From assembly GCA_946122785.1 (NCBI GenBank), contig CAMGYJ010000006.1:52348066-52412065 (forward strand): a DNA stretch of 64,000 nt. Reading direction: 5' to 3'. Shown in pieces: positions 1 through 11,539 of this stretch. This DNA is from Linum tenue (taxonomy: Eukaryota > Streptophyta > Magnoliopsida > Malpighiales > Linaceae). Under the pieces are notes generated by a model. The model ran no database searches and was not told the origin of the DNA. It saw nothing but the letters and a program-made list of their open reading frames with translations. The position numbers were made by a program, and so were the translations under genes. Within the stretch, counting starts at the first letter, position 1. Each line of letters begins with the position of its first letter.

Positions 1-1
1 C

Positions 2-123
2 GAGCGGTAACTCACGATGGAGGCATGAACTGTTATAGATTCAAGCTCGGAGGAAAGAAGATTGTTCTGAAACCTCCTTCCCTGGAAGAGGTTCGCGCCG
101 ATCAATGTCAACTGGCCGCGAAT
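2..123 (+). pseudogene. Ty3/gypsy chromovirus pol fragment (protease-RT linker)
   Basis: The plus frame reads THDGG-NCYRFKLGGKKIVL-KPPSLEEVRADQ. This resembles the linker between protease and reverse transcriptase in plant chromoviruses, where a 'HDGR-NTYTF-GKKI-L-PL' stretch is common. Only about 40 residues are present and the fragment is cut by the window edge. Downstream sequence does not continue into reverse transcriptase, so the copy is broken. The call rests on remembered family consensus and could be wrong. Confidence 0.4.
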
Positions 124-1339
124 TGGGCTACGAGCAGTGACGAGACAGGTACGGGGAAGAAGGAGGCGGGCTTATTGATGGATCGTCTCATGCTGACGGA
201 CGTGAATCGTCAGTCACTTCGATGATCAAGCTCCACGAACAACCCCTATTTTCAGGCGACGGCAAGGCAGGGCAAGAGAGAGGGTCAATTGGATGGAGCT
301 CCTAAGGGCACTACGACCCAACCCCAGAAGCTCGACGCGTTCCCTCAAACCCAGGGAAGCTTTTTCCCTAATCAATTGGAGCCGAATTCTTTGTTTAGCA
401 GGATCACATTCGAGCCCCTGCTCCCCTGGAAATGTACACGAGCAAAAGGAAGTTGCCCGAATCGGTTGGCGCGTTTGGAGACAATTCGATCCAAACGACC
501 ATTGTGAAATCGTTGGGTAAGATCCCAAGAAGCTATTGGAATGATCAATTGGGGCTAGGGATGTTCGATATGGAAATTCCTAAATCGAATTTGCCAAATC
601 TGGGTTCCTAGAATTTGAACTCGACCGATGTCGGGAAAAGAGCAATCATCGATTCGACGATGATGGTGCTGAGTCGAGGTTCGGGATAGGATCAAATGTT
701 CAATTGAAGGCCTATCAAAACTCGTGGAAGCAGTGAATTGGATTGGCGATGTCTCAATCATGAATTCCTAATTATCTGCTCGAAGAACAATAACCTAGTT
801 TTCCAGGGGAGTATGTTTGCACAGCCATCTGTCGATCCGATTTGTGATCAGTTTTTTGACGAATCTGAGAGGAGGAAAGGACCAACTCTGAGGACAAAGC
901 TTTTAAAAGTGGCAGGGCCTGATATGATTCCACATACCCTCTTCCACAAGCCTCAATTACTTGTAAAAGAAGCTGCCCCTACTCAATTGAAGAACATAGA
1001 TAAGTCATGGAACTGTTTCATGTGTCTCTCTTTACAAGCATGGTTCTCTCATTTGGGTTGTTGAAAATGGGTTTTGGAGGGTTTGTTTAGAGCCTGGTAA
1101 GATCCTTGACAAATTGGAGGGACTAGGAGCTCAAGGCAAGGTTGGGAAGTTCGAATTGCAAGCTCGCCAAAACTCCACGCCAACACAGGAAAGTTGCCAG
1201 GATTTGACTAAGGCATGGGACAGCTTCGGGAAGGCAACTTTGGCGTTCAAACCTCGACGATTGGCTGGGAATCAAGGAGTGGGGTGATCGAATCAACCAT
1301 TAGAAGGCGTCGTACGAGGGCCTTGAAGATGGCCACAAG
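124..1339. other. Unassigned stretch, no gene recognised
   Basis: Mixed-composition DNA with only short, unconvincing open frames. No domain, splice pattern or terminal repeat could be recognised. It lies between a chromovirus fragment and an LTR-like segment, so it is probably retrotransposon-derived. Confidence 0.4.
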
Positions 1340-1782
1340 ACTGTTTAATTACTTGCATTTTAAGTTTTTCGTGTTGCATTAGGATTAGGATTGATTTCAC
1401 TTTCCTGGTTTACGTTGAGTTTCCTTTGAGTTTTAGGATTGTTTGTAAGTCTATTTAAGGCCTGCGAAGGGGTTATAATCGGCAGTTGCTAATTGATTGA
1501 GAAATAAACCCTTAAAACTAAGTCTTTGTAGCTAGTTTTTGGTTGAGAGTTTGGCAGAGAAAACCAAGCAAGTTGAGCTCTTGTATCGATCAAAATCGCA
1601 TTGATCGTGGGCGAGCATCGACTTATATTCGTTGAGCCTTCCTCTAGGTGTATGATTGCACATCGAGTTCCATCCTATTCGTTTTCTTCTTCACCAAGTA
1701 TTGAAGCTTCTTCGACGAAAATTCAGAGCTTGAGGGTTCAAGTTTGGATCCGAGAAGCAATCACCCTCTCGGGGTGTTATCA
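1340..1782 (+). repeat. LTR-like segment
   Basis: The segment has LTR features in plus orientation: a TATA-like CTATTTAAGG near 1452, AATAAA near 1503, then a U5-like tail ending GGGTGTTATCA at 1782. The base after 1782 opens directly into decayed integrase sequence on the other strand, so 1782 is a real junction. I could not find the left end or a target duplication. It could be a solo LTR or the end of a truncated element. Confidence 0.35.
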
Positions 1783-3390
1783 CTTGCCAAAGACTTTATA
1801 GGGCCCAAAATATCTTGATGTCAACTTTGGAGATGCCCTTCCGAACATTGACGACTGTTTGTATGGATGCAAGAGTAAAAGGCCCATTCCACCAAGTCAT
1901 AATTAACGTCTCGACGACTGGCGTCGGGTAGCTACTTTGCTTGGAGGTTGACGGTTATTAATGCTTTTCGAAGTTTTCCAAGTGCAACATCCCACTCTTG
2001 TAGCAGATCGTTCACTCCCATGACCCGACTCGTTTGTGCATGATAGGGAATGATAGTTGGAGGTTATCATCAATATAGTTTACAAAATGGAGATGTTCCA
2101 ATTGTGCGATGGTACGGGAAATTGTACTAAAATTCAGCCAAAGGAAATAGCTTCAACCATCGGCGCGAGTGTTGTTGTGTAAAACACCACAAATTTCGTT
2201 CTAGGCACCGATTTACTACCGCTGCTTGACCATCTGTTTGCAGGCGATACATTGTACTCATAAGCAATCTAGTCTCAAACTAGGGGAAAATCTCTTGCTA
2301 AAAGTAACTCAAAATACCTTGTCCCCGTCACTTACTATTAAAACTAGTATGCCATGGTTCTTGACTAGTCCTTGAATAAAGGACTTCGCCACTGTATTGA
2401 TATATGGGTGCCACAATGCCATGAAATGAGCATGCTTTGTCAATCGATCCACTACGACGAAAAGAACTTACTTTCCTTCCACTAGAGCAAGCCTTCTACA
2501 AAATCCATGGAGATGTCTTCCCAAACTTGGCCTGAAATGCGTAGTGGTTGTAACAACCTTGTAGGTGATAACCCCACTACTTTGACTAGCTGGCAGATGT
2601 CACACGACCCCACATAATCTCGTAGTGCTTTGCGCCATTTGTGGCCAATCACAATTGGCTACTTACCCTCCGCAAAGTCCTATCCATTCCTTAGTGGCCC
2701 TCATCTGGAGAATCATGATACTCCTGCAATAAGGTACTGACGAACAAGGAGTGAGGAGAATGTACGAAGCGGCCTTCCCTTAACTCGTCCGATAACGTGA
2801 CTTTCGCCCGAGAAATTGAATTAAGGTAGACACTTCCTTTCTTATGTGACAAACCATCAGTGGCTTTTTTGGTTAATCCAGCTTGTAATAAACTTTGAAT
2901 CTATACCTAACAACTTGGTCACCCACTTCTGTGGATCGGTAGTAAAGATTTTTTTGTTCCAACATGTGATGTAAACTTATTTGAATGGTGTATATGCTGA
3001 ATGTCTTGCCCAAAAGGTATGGTTGCCAAAGTTGTACTGCCATAGTGATCACTAGCATCTCCTTCTGATATGTTGACCATGATTCCTTAGAGGGACCTAG
3101 CTCCTGACTCATATAAGCGAATGCCCTTGTTGTGATAAGACAACGCCAATACCTTTTTGGAGGCGTCTGCTTCAATGTCGAAGGGTTCGTTGAAGTTGGA
3201 CATAGATAGCGTGGGTGTCGTCGTCATGGCCCACTTCAATTCTTCGAAGGCGATCTTGGCTTTCCGCGGTCCAAATGAACTTCCCCTTTTTTTAGTAGCT
3301 ACGTTAGAGGTCGAACTATGGTGTTATAGTGACGGATGAATTTTTTATAATACCCTGTGAGCCCAAGAAACCCTTAAATGAACAGATAAA
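1783..3390 (-). pseudogene. Ty3/gypsy chromovirus pol remnant (RT end, RNase H, integrase)
   Basis: Read on the minus strand from 3390 down, the pieces occur in the order expected of a Ty3/gypsy pol. First comes the RT thumb region (GFLGLTGYYKKFIRHY, near 3340-3380). Next is RNase H (ADAS near 3170; YMSQELGP, YQKEML and WQPYLLG at 2980-3120). The integrase zinc-finger end (SCDICQ near 2600) is followed by QVWEDISMDFVEGL near 2500 and the core strand VVVDRLTKHAHF near 2450. A C-terminal FGPYKVFGK-like end lies near 1790. Stops and frameshifts separate the blocks, so the copy is dead. Gag, protease and most of RT are missing above 3390. The motif set fits chromoviruses; the sublineage is not resolved. 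Confidence 0.8.
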
Positions 3391-5100
3391 AATGGAACGG
3401 ATAGACAATAATACTAATACAGAAGTTTTGAACAAATAAAATACCACAGGCACATGCATGTGGTATTAAACGAAATATTTTCTAACTATGCTACTAGGAA
3501 AATTAAGTGTCTGCTATTCGTATGTCGTGGATGCCCTAGCAATGAAAGATACACAATAAGATCTATAATAATTCGAAATAAGAATCTTAACTAATTATAT
3601 TATGGTGGTTTCAGAGAATGTTTTTGCCACGTAGGACAAAAAAAAAAACTCCTCAATTTTTCATGTCATTTTTATCATTTAACATTTTAAGTTATTAATT
3701 ACATTAAAATAAAACTAAATAAACATCTAAATGAATCATCATGATCAAGATTCGAACTTATGACTACATTAAGTCACCAAAACGCTTCTACACAAAATCT
3801 CTGTTTTTATAACTTATGTAGTTTAAAAACTCCGCTTTAAAACTTAAAAACTTACGATTTTACGCTTCTAGATCACCAAAACGTTTCTACGTAGAAACTC
3901 GCTTTTGACTACATTTGATGCTATTAATCACAAAAAAACATGTATATCAATCATCATAACTAAGATTTTATCATGCAAAAATAACTACAATTAACTAAGA
4001 TTTAAACATGTACAACACATAACATTCTATTTTTATTTAATGATTGACTTATCTACATTATACAACAAAAGATTAACATGGATAAAATTTTGCATTCTAT
4101 TTTTTAGCAATGATATAAAATCATTAACAACTAAAAATAACCTATTTTTTATTTTTAGCTTATAATATGTTCGATAATTGTTTATAATTTTTTAAAAATA
4201 ATTAAAAAAATCCAAAAAACATGAATTTAGTTGGTAATGTATACAATTCCAAACTTTTACATGATTTCATATGTAATTTTATTTTAAAATTGAAAGATTA
4301 AAAATCAAAGAATAACATCTTTATATTCTAGAACACAAATAATTTAACATTTTGTTTGTAAAAACTATTATAAATATGTGAACCAATACAGTTATGTTGC
4401 AATTTGTAGAAAAAAATAATGTAAATATCCGAACTAATACACTCTTATTGTGATGTACTAGACAAATAACAATATTTTTGTGCTTACTGGATTATTAAGA
4501 GATAATAGCATGCAGTCAAAATGATGATTTGCTAAATAAAAAACATAGTCATAATAACTTATTCACATGTTCCTATACTTTAAGAATAATGAAATATATC
4601 AACATAGTTCAGCTATATGCTACAATGATATATGTCAATTTCATGTATTTAAGAATATCAACAATGGTCAGCACATTTTTTGAATCTTTTTCAAAACCAA
4701 ATTATGGTTATATGACTTAAATATGCACGTGACCAATTGGTATAAGAAGTTACAAGAAAAGTAATGTACATATACATATATATACATTTGTTCTTTAGGG
4801 ATTAAATTTGACAGTTCTCGCATATTAAAATGATATCGTTATCTTTTCTTTGATGCTATAATAATTTCTTTCTATTTTCATTTTTCGTACATCATTAAAT
4901 TTTCTTCCATGCACTTTTTTCCTAATGAAATTATAATTCCTTTCTTTACTCATATAGTTTGACATAATTCCCTTTCTTTTTCCTACATGAGTGTAGATGT
5001 GCAACTCTGAGTCATGTTGAGATCCATAGCACCTAAAGTAAGCAAGATTTCTAAACGAATCTTAAGCTATTGGATATATATAATGGTTGAGATGTAAATA
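3391..5100. other. AT-rich intergenic DNA with a dispersed repeat
   Basis: No gene is visible. Positions about 3770-3910 carry CGCTTTAAAACTTAAAAAC and TCACCAAAACG motifs that recur at 10140-10330, so this is a dispersed repeat. The rest is low-complexity AT-rich sequence. Confidence 0.5.
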
Positions 5101-6184
5101 GTTATTTTAATCCTTACTTATATCAAATGTGACACCCTAATACAGATATTACTATTACAACTTTTAGTAACCACTTATACTCGCTGGATAACCCGACTCA
5201 TAAGATAATGATCTAATTCTTCGTTAAGTCCGTTACCTTTAAGAGTACAGCCCGAAAGGACTTATTGTCCCTCCTAGTGACCATGCAGAACGTGGAGTAT
5301 TCAGTTTTCCCTCACCCACCTCTCAACCCTTGTTGGCTTAACTTAACTGTCAAGATACACCCCATATTGTACATCAATCAAATAAATATTCATTCATCAC
5401 CACATCCCATATCACATTCATCATCTCAAACTCAAAGAATTCATACATTAACAACATATGGATCATCACACAGTCTCTTGATAACTCACTGTATAAACAA
5501 GTATTGCCACGTAGGATTATGAATAAATTGTGTATTCTATCTTTTGTTCATAACATAAAAGCATTAACATCTAAAAATAATTTTTTTGTGATCTCACTTA
5601 ATAAGATGTTTAATAATCATCTATAAATATTTAAAAAAATCATAAATTAAATAAAGTGAACGATGATATGCCGTTATTACTAAAGTTCAAACTTTTATTA
5701 TAATTTTCAACTCAAATTCTTTTCAAGTTGAAAAATGAAAATAAGTAAAAAAAAAACCTTTATTATACTGAAACAACAATGATGCAAAGTTTTGATTGTA
5801 CTATTATAATTATGTGGACTAACACTTATATTGTGATTTACTCGAAAAACATCTGGAGAACCAAAAACTAATCGACCTAGGGTTTCGTCGCAACAACGCA
5901 GGTATCCGCTTTTGCAAATATGACACTTAAGGCGTGTTTGCTCGAATTCGTGAGCACATGACATGAATTCATAGAAGATATTAGCTTTCTTGGTCAAGTG
6001 AAGAACAAAATGGGATTGGTTTAGAACCAACTACGAGAAGGTGTTCAAGATGAGGGAGTCATCGACATGCACATTACATATATCATATCATAGGAAGTCA
6101 TCACTTAACCACATCATAAGTAATCTTTATCCAAGGATTCAATCACATGCATGATTATGTCGATTCAGTGCTTTTTACTTCGTA

Positions 6185-6527
6185 GGGGTCGTTTGGAAGT
6201 TGTGATTGTTAAATTGATGTATTGTTGTGAATGCATGTATAATATTATACATGTATTGTCGAATTTGATGCATTGTGAAATATAACGTTTGGTATGTGTG
6301 ATTGTGTATGTCACATAAGCTAAAAGCTGAGACAAAACAATCTCAACTCAACAATCACATATAAAACTGACATATAACAATCATCATTTTGAGTGATAGT
6401 TTCTGTCACATCACAGAAACAATCAATGTATCGTTTCTGTTAAAAAATAAATAAAAAATTATATATTCTAAACAATACATGTATAATAACAATCTCACCA
6501 AAACAATCTTAATTTCCAAACAACCTC
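6185..6527. mobile_element. Tourist-like (PIF/Harbinger) MITE
   Basis: The termini are inverted: GGGGTCGTTTGGAA on the left and TTCCAAACAACCTC on the right. The interior is AT-rich and non-coding, about 343 bp in all. Flanking trinucleotides are GTA and TTA, an imperfect match to the TTA/TAA duplication expected of PIF/Harbinger. The ends resemble those at 10824-11536 and 13019-13318. Confidence 0.5.
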
Positions 6528-6587
6528 TTAATTTTCCAAGCCATACACTCCCCGAGTAGTACAGTAGATGTCATGTATACCATCGCG

Positions 6588-6726
6588 GATCGTGCCTAGA
6601 CTGGTGTTCTTAAATCCACGGCAGGATCATACCCTGACCGATGTCCTGTATACTAGCGCAGGACGTACCTAGACCGGTGTCCTGTAAAAACAACAAGGGA
6701 TCATACCTTGACCGATGTCTTGTAAA
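6588..6726. repeat. Short tandem repeat, ~45-bp units
   Basis: Four imperfect units share a core of the type GGATCATACCCTGACCGATG followed by TCCTGTA. They lie inside the unclassified repeat beginning at 5105. Confidence 0.5.
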
Positions 6727-6840
6727 TTCATCTATTATATTGATTGCATCACTGGGCGCCTTTACGTTTGTAATAAGTTATCACACAATTCCAGTTACAG
6801 TCAGTCACACATTTAATTTTGGATGATAATGTGAAGCGAA

Positions 6841-8719
6841 GACAAAGTGTATGTATACCTAACATTTTATTTTGATATCATTTATAAAATGTTGAAGGTA
6901 AGATAGAAGCGTAGTAGAATAGTTTGGTTGTACTTTAATATAATGGTGGCAAAGACTAACGTACACTCGAGGTGTAATATACACCTTCTTTCACACCTAT
7001 AAGTTGTACTTTAATATATTTTGACAAATAAGAATCGTTGGTTATTATTTTTGTACTAATTAAATCGTACGAATTGGATTAGAGAATTAGAGACTGGGCT
7101 TCACCCATTAGAGGCTATGGTACAGAATCATGTCTCAAACTTCGTTAATTCATGGTCTAAATAACAAAACTCGATTGGAGTACGGTAAGGTGACGTAAGC
7201 TAGTTTAAACCATGTACAACTTACGAAGTTAAAAATTGTTGGTCAATCAAAGATTAGATGGTCATGAATACTATTTTTCAAGCGGTGATTGAGTTATAGC
7301 ATATTTTGACATTATTGTTGATCATGATGCTATTAGATGAAATACGGATAATAGATAACAATAATATATAAATATGAAAAAATAGAAATCTGATGCATTA
7401 GAAAAAATGACAAACAATAGATTAAAAAATAAAAACAAATGACACTCCCACCCATTGCGCACAAAACTAGTTATTGTAACCAAAAGAAATTATGACAACC
7501 ACCCCGCCCACTCTTTGTAGTAAATATGACCAAGAATGAGACGCGTATGTATGACTAATATAATGCAAGCGTGATTTGCCTGTGTAACCATCTGAACCCC
7601 TGTCTGTTTCAGGCGAAATTGAGACGGCGGCCCCAGCTAGCGTGGTGGTTTTGTTTGACAACACACTTGGATTTCACTCCATCACCCTAACCCGCCGTGG
7701 CCGTGAAATATAGACTTTTCATTCCAACTTTACGCAATAAGCTGGTTGGTTACGCGCGCGATATTAGTGATTGCTTTGTTTAACTTGGTACGGTAGGCAC
7801 ATGGGAATTCTGTGTGCATGTGGTGAGTCGAAGGGTGAATTCCGTGGGTTTAAGTGAGAAATTTGGATTTTATAAATGCGTGGCAGTGCAGAGGAAGCGG
7901 TGGTGACTGGCTACTGGTTACGGTGGAGAACTCTGATGAAAGCAAAGCAACCAGACCGGCAATTTGATTTTTTTTTTTTTTTAATTGATTTATGGGTGGA
8001 GAGGGAGGCAAAGTAGATGGATATTTTGGGACACGACAGGTGGTCATGAAAATGCGTTGGAAAGCAACAGAGTACTTTAATTACTTCGATATATAGAAGA
8101 TGAGTCCCGAGTTGGGAAGGCTATTGGCTTAACACTTTAGTCAAATCTCAAATCTCATAATTTATAAATAAGAAATTGACTTTAACTGACCATACACGTT
8201 TTGAAATAAATTAGAGCAGTTCTTGTAAGAACTCCAAAATTAAACGTGTTCGATGTCAAACACTGCAAAGATGGATGATTTTCTAAAAAGTCACCTTAAT
8301 ATGCACCCCAAGTCAAAATTCGTGACAGCCTAGACCCAAAGCGAACAAAATCTTGTCTGAAAAAACTTAAGAATGTTACATATATTGTCTAGACACCTAC
8401 CCAATTTTCATACAAAACCTTATTAAAGTTCTTAGTTTTACAAATTTGCCACTACAATAGAGGAAAAGCTAGCATGCTAACACTTTTTTTCTTTTTTTAT
8501 AAATGCTAACACTTTTTTTGTTAGCACGGTGCTAACACTAGCTCCAGCCAATATGAACATTTCGTTTGGATGACTTTTCCATTTAAATGAGTTGACCACA
8601 ATAAATGATGGGAAAAGGGAGGAGGGGCACGTTGGTCATTAATAATAACTGGGGGAAGGGGAGGGGGACCAGAGTCGTTCTTTTTGCATTAAATGTGACT
8701 ATGTGAGGAAGAAAGGAGG
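6841..8719. other. Intergenic DNA, no gene recognised
   Basis: AT-rich sequence with short open frames that look random. Around 8470-8545 the motif TGCTAACAC is repeated in both orientations, suggesting the edge of a decayed TIR element. I could not pair it with a second end. Confidence 0.45.
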
Positions 8720-8990
8720 ACCACCGACGTAGACCAGAAACTACACAAAGTAGGCCAGAACCTCAAAGCATACTACAACCTCATCAAGTAGGTCGGAACC
8801 TCCACAAAGTAAGCCAGAACCTCCTCAAAATAGGCCAGAACCTCAAAGTATGCCAGAACCTTCTCAAGAGTAGGCCAAAACCTCAAAGTAGAACATAACT
8901 TCCTCATAGTAGGCCAACACCTCAAAGTAGGCCAGAACCTCAAAGTAAGCCAGAAGTTTTTTAAAGCAGGTCAGAAGTTTCTTAGTAGTG
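8720..8990. repeat. Degenerate minisatellite (AGTAGGCCAGAACCTCAA-type units)
   Basis: About a dozen imperfect units of roughly 18-25 bp follow one another, with the core AGTAGGCCAGAACCTC(A)A and variants such as AAGTAAGCCAGAACCTCC. Unit length varies because some copies carry an extra CTC or CTCA. No terminal repeats frame the array. Confidence 0.7.
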
Positions 8991-9378
8991 GACCTGTTTG
9001 TAAATTTTAAGAAGTTTAGGTACCAAAATGTAAGAAATAAAATTTTCAGATACTAAAATATAATTTTTCATCGATTTTTTTAAGACTCAAATTAAAATAA
9101 ATGTTAGGTATTAAATATTAATATCTATTAAGTTTAGGTACCAAAACTGTAATTTATAAATGAAACATAGAAAAACAACGTAGATGAAGGGGGAGTAGGA
9201 GGAGAAGGGAAGGGGAAGAGATAGTTGCTATAATACCCTTATAGTAAGTATTAGCACTCTATCCACCCCTATAATATGATACTTTTTATTATTGTAAAAG
9301 AAAGTTTAAATATTTTTCCCAAAACCAAGTGTGGCGTGCCTATCGTATTATGTCACTAGTTTAATACTAATTATTATT

Positions 9379-10086
9379 GGCTAAATTGTAAGTTTGGTCA
9401 CTTAAATTACTATTAAATTTCACGTTAGCCACTAGAATTATTTTATTTCATCTGTAGTCACTTAAATTAGGGTCGGAGTCAATCAGGGTCAGCGGCCTAA
9501 ATCTCGTCCCGATTCTTACGCGTTGTCTGCGAAACGCGGGATCATTGTTGTGGGACGTGATTCGTGGCCGGACAGACTATTTCGGAAATGGCAATGTTGT
9601 TGGGCGTTGGTACCGACTTAGAAAAGTGTCACTCCGGTCGATGATGAGATGACTCTGACCCCTGAAGCAGCTAAACCTATTGGGGCAACAACTCATGGCC
9701 CAAGGGAATTGTTTTCGAGGGATTTCATAGTGAACTCAACTTTCTTCCCAGTAGTAGAATTGCGACGCAGGCGAAGTTAGCGGCGGAGACAATGAGCACG
9801 ATGGAAGGATTCACGACGGTGAAAAAATCATAATTAAAGAATTTTAGTTTTTCTTATTTTAATTTATAATAATTAGCTGGAAAATAAGATATTTTTTTAT
9901 TTTTTAATTATCATGTCACTCATTAACGGTCAACTATAATAGTTGACCGCAACATCAACAAAAGTTAACGAAGACTAACAGCCAGTGACCAAACTTGAAC
10001 TGTTAACCTAATTTAAGTGACTACGGATGGAATAAAGTAATTCTAGTGGCTAACGTGTTTCAAGTGACCAAACTTGCAATTTAGCC
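9379..10086. mobile_element. Non-autonomous Mutator-like element with long TIRs
   Basis: The left end begins GGCTAAATTGTAAGTTTGGT and the right end is its imperfect reverse complement (CAAACTTGCAATTTAGCC). Similarity extends about 80-90 bp inward, including GTTAGCCACTAGAATTA and TAGTCACTTAAATTAGG in both arms. It is flanked by AATTATTATT and AATTATTACT, a 10-bp duplication with one mismatch, which fits Mutator-like elements. No transposase is present. The core, about 9480-9830, looks clearly more GC-rich than the arms and flanks and may be captured sequence. Confidence 0.8.
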
Positions 10087-10139
10087 AATTATTACTGGTT
10101 GTCTTTGTTAATGGAAGATCTCTTTAATGGGAATATGAC

Positions 10140-10330
10140 TGACCAATGCAGTTAAAATTGTGTTTTAAAATTTAAAAATTTAAGTTTTTACGTTTTTTGG
10201 TTAGCAAAACGTTTTTCGTTTTAATATAAAATATTTAGTGTATAAAATCGAACTAAATTGCGCTTTAAAACTTAAAACATTACGCTTCTACACTTCTATT
10301 TCACCAAAACGCTTTGCGCTTTTAGTTCAT
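10140..10330. repeat. Dispersed AT-rich repeat related to 3770-3910
   Basis: The segment shares CGCTTTAAAACTTAAAA, TTACGCTTCTA and CACCAAAACG in the same order as the block at 3770-3910. It has no coding potential, and its boundaries and class are unknown. Confidence 0.4.
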
Positions 10331-10510
10331 TAAATAGGTATTATATTCATGAAATTAATTATAAAAGGTATATTTTAAAGGTAAATCACCAACAATTTAT
10401 TATTTTTTAAATTAAAAGATAGATATCAGGTACTTCAATGCATTCTCAGTTTCAATAGAGTAATATAATTAACCAGCTACCCCCTTTCCAAATTCATTAG
10501 CATAGAAGGA

Positions 10511-10748
10511 GGAATTTTTCCAGAAATACAACCAAAAATTTCCAAAAATACCACCCATTACCAAAAAATTCCAAAAATACCACTCTTTCCCAAAAACCGC
10601 AGGGGGGCAGCGGTTTTCAGCGTTTTTCGTGTAAACCGCTGGGTGGGGTGGCGATTTATGGGAAATAGTGGTATTTTTGGAATTTTAAGGAAATGGGTGG
10701 TTTGTTTGGAATTTTATTTTATTTTTGTGGTATTTCTGAAAAACTTCT
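10511..10748. mobile_element. Foldback-type small TIR element
   Basis: Two arms of about 85 bp are inverted copies: AAATACCA and TTCCAAAAATACCAC motifs on the left face GTGGTATTTTTGGAA on the right. The loop is GC-rich (near 10597-10655, GCAGGGGGGCAGCGG). The outer ends GGAATTTTTCCAGAAATAC and AGAAGTTTTTCAGAAATAC (right end reversed) match well. Flanks are ATAGAAGGA and ATAGAAGGG, a 9-bp duplication with one mismatch, suggesting a Mutator-type origin. Confidence 0.7.
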
Positions 10749-10823
10749 ATAGAAGGGAGGTTTATTGTTATGATCTATGTTTATGAACTTATTGTTAAGA
10801 TGTTATGAGTTGCTCTACTCTAA

Positions 10824-11536
10824 GGGGTCGTTTGGATGTGGGAATTGATCCACATTCCCACATAATGCTGTAATTGAGTTACAATCCTATGTTTGGCTAA
10901 TCCCAAAGCATATGGAAATTGGGCCGTGGGAATTTGGTTAAAATCCCATGATTGCAGTAATTAGAAATACTACACCCCCAGCCCGGAATTGCCAATTACC
11001 ACGTTATTGGTCTTTTCGACCCCAAATTAACCCTCCTTCCTTCCTATGCTCTCTCTCTCTTTCTTCCTCGCTTGCTCTCTCTTCCTCTTTCCTTCCTCTT
11101 TGGCAACAACAGCAATAAAAAATGCCAGCAACAAGAAAATTCAGCTGCAGCAAAAAGTAATTAGCAATAGCAAACGTAGTTAGCAGAAGCAACAACTAGT
11201 TATTCAATTTTGTCAGCATAGAGTTTTGTCTATGATAGCTCACGTACAAAATATAATGCTTGGATTGCTACTACTGTTATATTGAATTAATATTCATATT
11301 AAGCATGTTTTGTTGTAGTTAGTTCAAAAAATTTGAGAATTGAGAATGAGTTGTGTAGAAAGGGTTGAAGGGTATTTTGGTACTTTGGAAGATTCCCATA
11401 CTAGTAATTCCCACATCTCATAACTCTATCCAAACATGAAATTTTGGTAAATTTCCATTAGTCAATTCCAAGGTTTTCTATGATGTGGAAATTAAAGCCT
11501 ATTCCTACATTTTTAGATTCACATCTAAACGACCCC
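10824..11536. mobile_element. PIF/Harbinger-type non-autonomous element
   Basis: Termini GGGGTCGTTTGGATGTG and CACATCTAAACGACCCC are near-perfect inverted repeats and are flanked on both sides by TAA, the canonical PIF/Harbinger duplication. The 713-bp body encodes no transposase. It includes a CT-rich run near 11050-11100. Confidence 0.75.
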
Positions 11537-11539
11537 TAA

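Larger units (their letters stand above)
5105..6840. repeat. Unclassified interspersed repeat starting TGTGACACCCTAA
   Basis: The block starts with TGTGACACCCTAA, like the TGTAACACCCTAC start of the repeat at 18832. Both contain a 'CACTCCC.GAGTA' landmark (near 6547 here, near 19636 there). No coding potential was recognised. It hosts a Tourist-like MITE at 6185-6527 and a short internal tandem repeat at 6588-6726. The class (LTR or other) and the right boundary are uncertain. Confidence 0.35.

Noticed and set aside
8466..9290. Possible TIR element framing the minisatellite
   Set aside because: GCTAACAC near 8475 and GTATTAGCAC near 9246 are weakly inverted, but the match is short and no target duplication was seen.
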